DNA of 64,000 bases from an uncultured Agathobacter sp. (lineage in GTDB: Bacteria; Bacillota; Clostridia; Lachnospirales; Lachnospiraceae). Location of the stretch: the NCBI GenBank assembly GCA_934307695.1, contig CAKRCS010000001.1:248001-312000 (forward strand), written 5' to 3'. The notes below the pieces were generated by a model. It worked only from the letters and a program-made list of their open reading frames with translations, made no database searches and was not told the DNA's origin. This document shows, piece after piece, positions 62,708 to 64,000 of the stretch; position 1 is the first letter of the stretch, and every line of letters starts with the position of its first letter. Position numbers and translations under genes: made by a program.

Positions 62708-64000
62708 ATGAGACAGGATTGTTTGATCGAGACACTAAAACGCGGTGTTTCCCCGTTTGAAACGGTACAGGCGGGCAAGGAACGGCTGCTGGAGAATGGT
62801 TTTACGGAGTTAAATTACGGAACACAGTGGGAGCTTGTGCCGGGCGGCAGATATGTCGTGAACCACCACGGGACAACACTTTTTGCATTTACGGTAGGAA
62901 GCAATATCAAGGAGACGTTAGCGGCAAAGAGAACCGGGGAGTCCTCGGACATGCCGCTTCGCATGGCTGCCGCCCATACGGATTATCCGTGCCTGCGCAT
63001 CAAGCCGAACGCGGATTTTAAGACGGACGTATACGCACAGGTGAACGTGGAGGTATATGGAGGACCAATCTTAAATACCTGGTTTGACCGTCCACTCGGA
63101 CTTGCCGGAAGAGTTATGGTAAAAAGCGGGAATGTCCTTGCGCCGCGGACAATCCTGTACCGCTCAAAGAAACCGCTTATGATCGTGCCGAACCTTGCGA
63201 TCCACATGAACCGCGACGTGAACAAGGGCGTTGAGATCAATAACCAGATTGATCTGATGCCGGTTGTGGATCTGCTTTTGCAGGAGGAGACGACCACGGA
63301 TTATTTCCTGACCTTTTTAGCGGAGGAGCTTTCCGTCTTAAAAGAGGATATTTTGGACTTTGAGTTAAACACCTATATTATGGAAGATCCGCAGTATGTC
63401 GGGTGCAGGGATACGATGCTTTCCGCACCGCGCCTGGACAACCAGACCTCAGTATGTGCACTTTTGACTGCGATCATTGAGGCGGAGCGTGCGGACGGCG
63501 TGAATCTGATCGCACTGTTTGACCATGAGGAGATTGGCAACACCTCCAAGCAGGGTGCAGCATCCATTCTGCTGCATGATATGGTACACCGCATCCTTAA
63601 GAATCTGGGCGCGGGCGAGGAGATGACGGAGCAGATCATCTATCAGGCAATGCTCTTATCTGTCGATGTGGCTCACGGACTGCATCCGAACAAGGCGGGC
63701 AAGATGGACATCACCAACCATCCGGTACTTGGTAAGGGATTCTGCATCAAGCAGGCGTGCTCACAGTCCTATGCGACGGACGCGGAAGCAATCTCGATCT
63801 TCCGGCAGATCTGTGACAGCAGACAGGTGCCGTATCAGATCTTTGTCAACCGTTCAGACGTAAGGGGCGGTGGCACACTGGGATCTGTGGCATCGACACT
63901 CCTTCCGGTAAAGACGGTCGATATCGGAATCCCGCTTTTATCCATGCATTCTGCAAGAGAGCTTATGGGTGCAACGGATATTGATGCACTCACGGATGCA
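62708..64000 (+). CDS. M18-family aminopeptidase (partial, cut by window end)
   Basis: Cytosolic metallo-aminopeptidase of the aspartyl/leucyl M18 family. The first 431 codons are present with no stop before the window edge; the family is usually about 430-460 residues, so only the very end is missing. The di-zinc and catalytic positions are visible: His in AAAHTDYPCL, Asp in APRLDNQTS, Glu-Glu in DHEEIGN, Asp in SVDVAHGLHPN and His in LLSMHSARE. AAAGGAGAG lies about 8-11 bases before the ATG. It removes N-terminal residues, often acidic ones, from peptides. Confidence 0.94.
   Translation, partial: MRQDCLIETLKRGVSPFETVQAGKERLLENGFTELNYGTQWELVPGGRYVVNHHGTTLFAFTVGSNIKETLAAKRTGESSDMPLRMAAAHTDYPCLRIKPNADFKTDVYAQVNVEVYGGPILNTWFDRPLGLAGRVMVKSGNVLAPRTILYRSKKPLMIVPNLAIHMNRDVNKGVEINNQIDLMPVVDLLLQEETTTDYFLTFLAEELSVLKEDILDFELNTYIMEDPQYVGCRDTMLSAPRLDNQTSVCALLTAIIEAERADGVNLIALFDHEEIGNTSKQGAASILLHDMVHRILKNLGAGEEMTEQIIYQAMLLSVDVAHGLHPNKAGKMDITNHPVLGKGFCIKQACSQSYATDAEAISIFRQICDSRQVPYQIFVNRSDVRGGGTLGSVASTLLPVKTVDIGIPLLSMHSARELMGATDIDALTDA

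Overview
The window looks like the chromosome of an anaerobic, spore-forming, Gram-positive Firmicute, most likely a Lachnospiraceae member near Roseburia/Agathobacter. This rests on gene content and style: a spoIIAA-spoIIAB-sigF operon, a CspB-like germination-type subtilase, a short ferredoxin-type [FeFe] hydrogenase, DapL-type lysine synthesis, a perfect CIRCE element at clpB, a T-box leader on valS, strong AGGAGG ribosome sites and a large secreted pectin-side-chain (galactan) hydrolase. The genus is inferred, not proven. No tRNA, rRNA, CRISPR array, prophage or intact insertion sequence was seen.

Layout. 0-5.4 kb: oligoendopeptidase F, a chemotaxis receptor with a polytopic membrane sensor, the luxS-mtnN pair of the activated methyl cycle, and a polysaccharide deacetylase. 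5.4-10.2 kb: a ten-copy 19-bp tandem repeat, then a 1387-residue GH53 endo-galactanase whose promoter carries a LacI-type operator. 10.2-14.3 kb: a CPBP membrane protease, a YtrA-type GntR regulator with an ABC ATPase and two membrane proteins, and a 48-residue membrane peptide. 14.3-19 kb: an RND efflux pump with an unusually long coiled-coil insert and its TetR regulator, with a matching palindrome at the pump promoter. 19-24.2 kb: T-box and valS, a 48-residue protein, a zinc-ribbon/TPR membrane protein, then a 468-bp foldback element. 24.3-36.2 kb: the forespore sigma-F module, a HAD protein, an NhaD/SLC13-type transporter, deoD, an M20 hydrolase, clpB, rarA and an aminotransferase.

36.4-50.4 kb is the most unusual part. 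A single apparent transcription unit holds a Tad/GspE-type ATPase, a membrane protein with two GspF-like halves, six small or medium single-span proteins, and two giant secreted proteins (1139 and 1938 residues) built from InlB/Flg_new repeats, the second with a subtilisin domain. One of the small membrane proteins also ends in an InlB repeat. It reads as a minimal type IV-pilus-like or secretion machine dedicated to surface InlB-repeat proteins, and it is the best candidate here for an undescribed system.

50.4-64 kb: a minus-strand guaB-hlyC/corC unit, a eukaryotic-type hisA, glnA with an adjoining ANTAR regulator, dapL with a HAD phosphatase, the Csp-like protease, the [FeFe] hydrogenase, a cold-shock protein, a DUF5721-like protein, and the first 431 codons of an M18 aminopeptidase cut by the window end.

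Regulation visible from sequence includes a LacI operator (galactanase), a TetR operator (RND pump), HrcA/CIRCE (clpB), tRNA-Val sensing by T-box (valS), sigma-A promoters at several genes and nine intrinsic terminators that separate the units.
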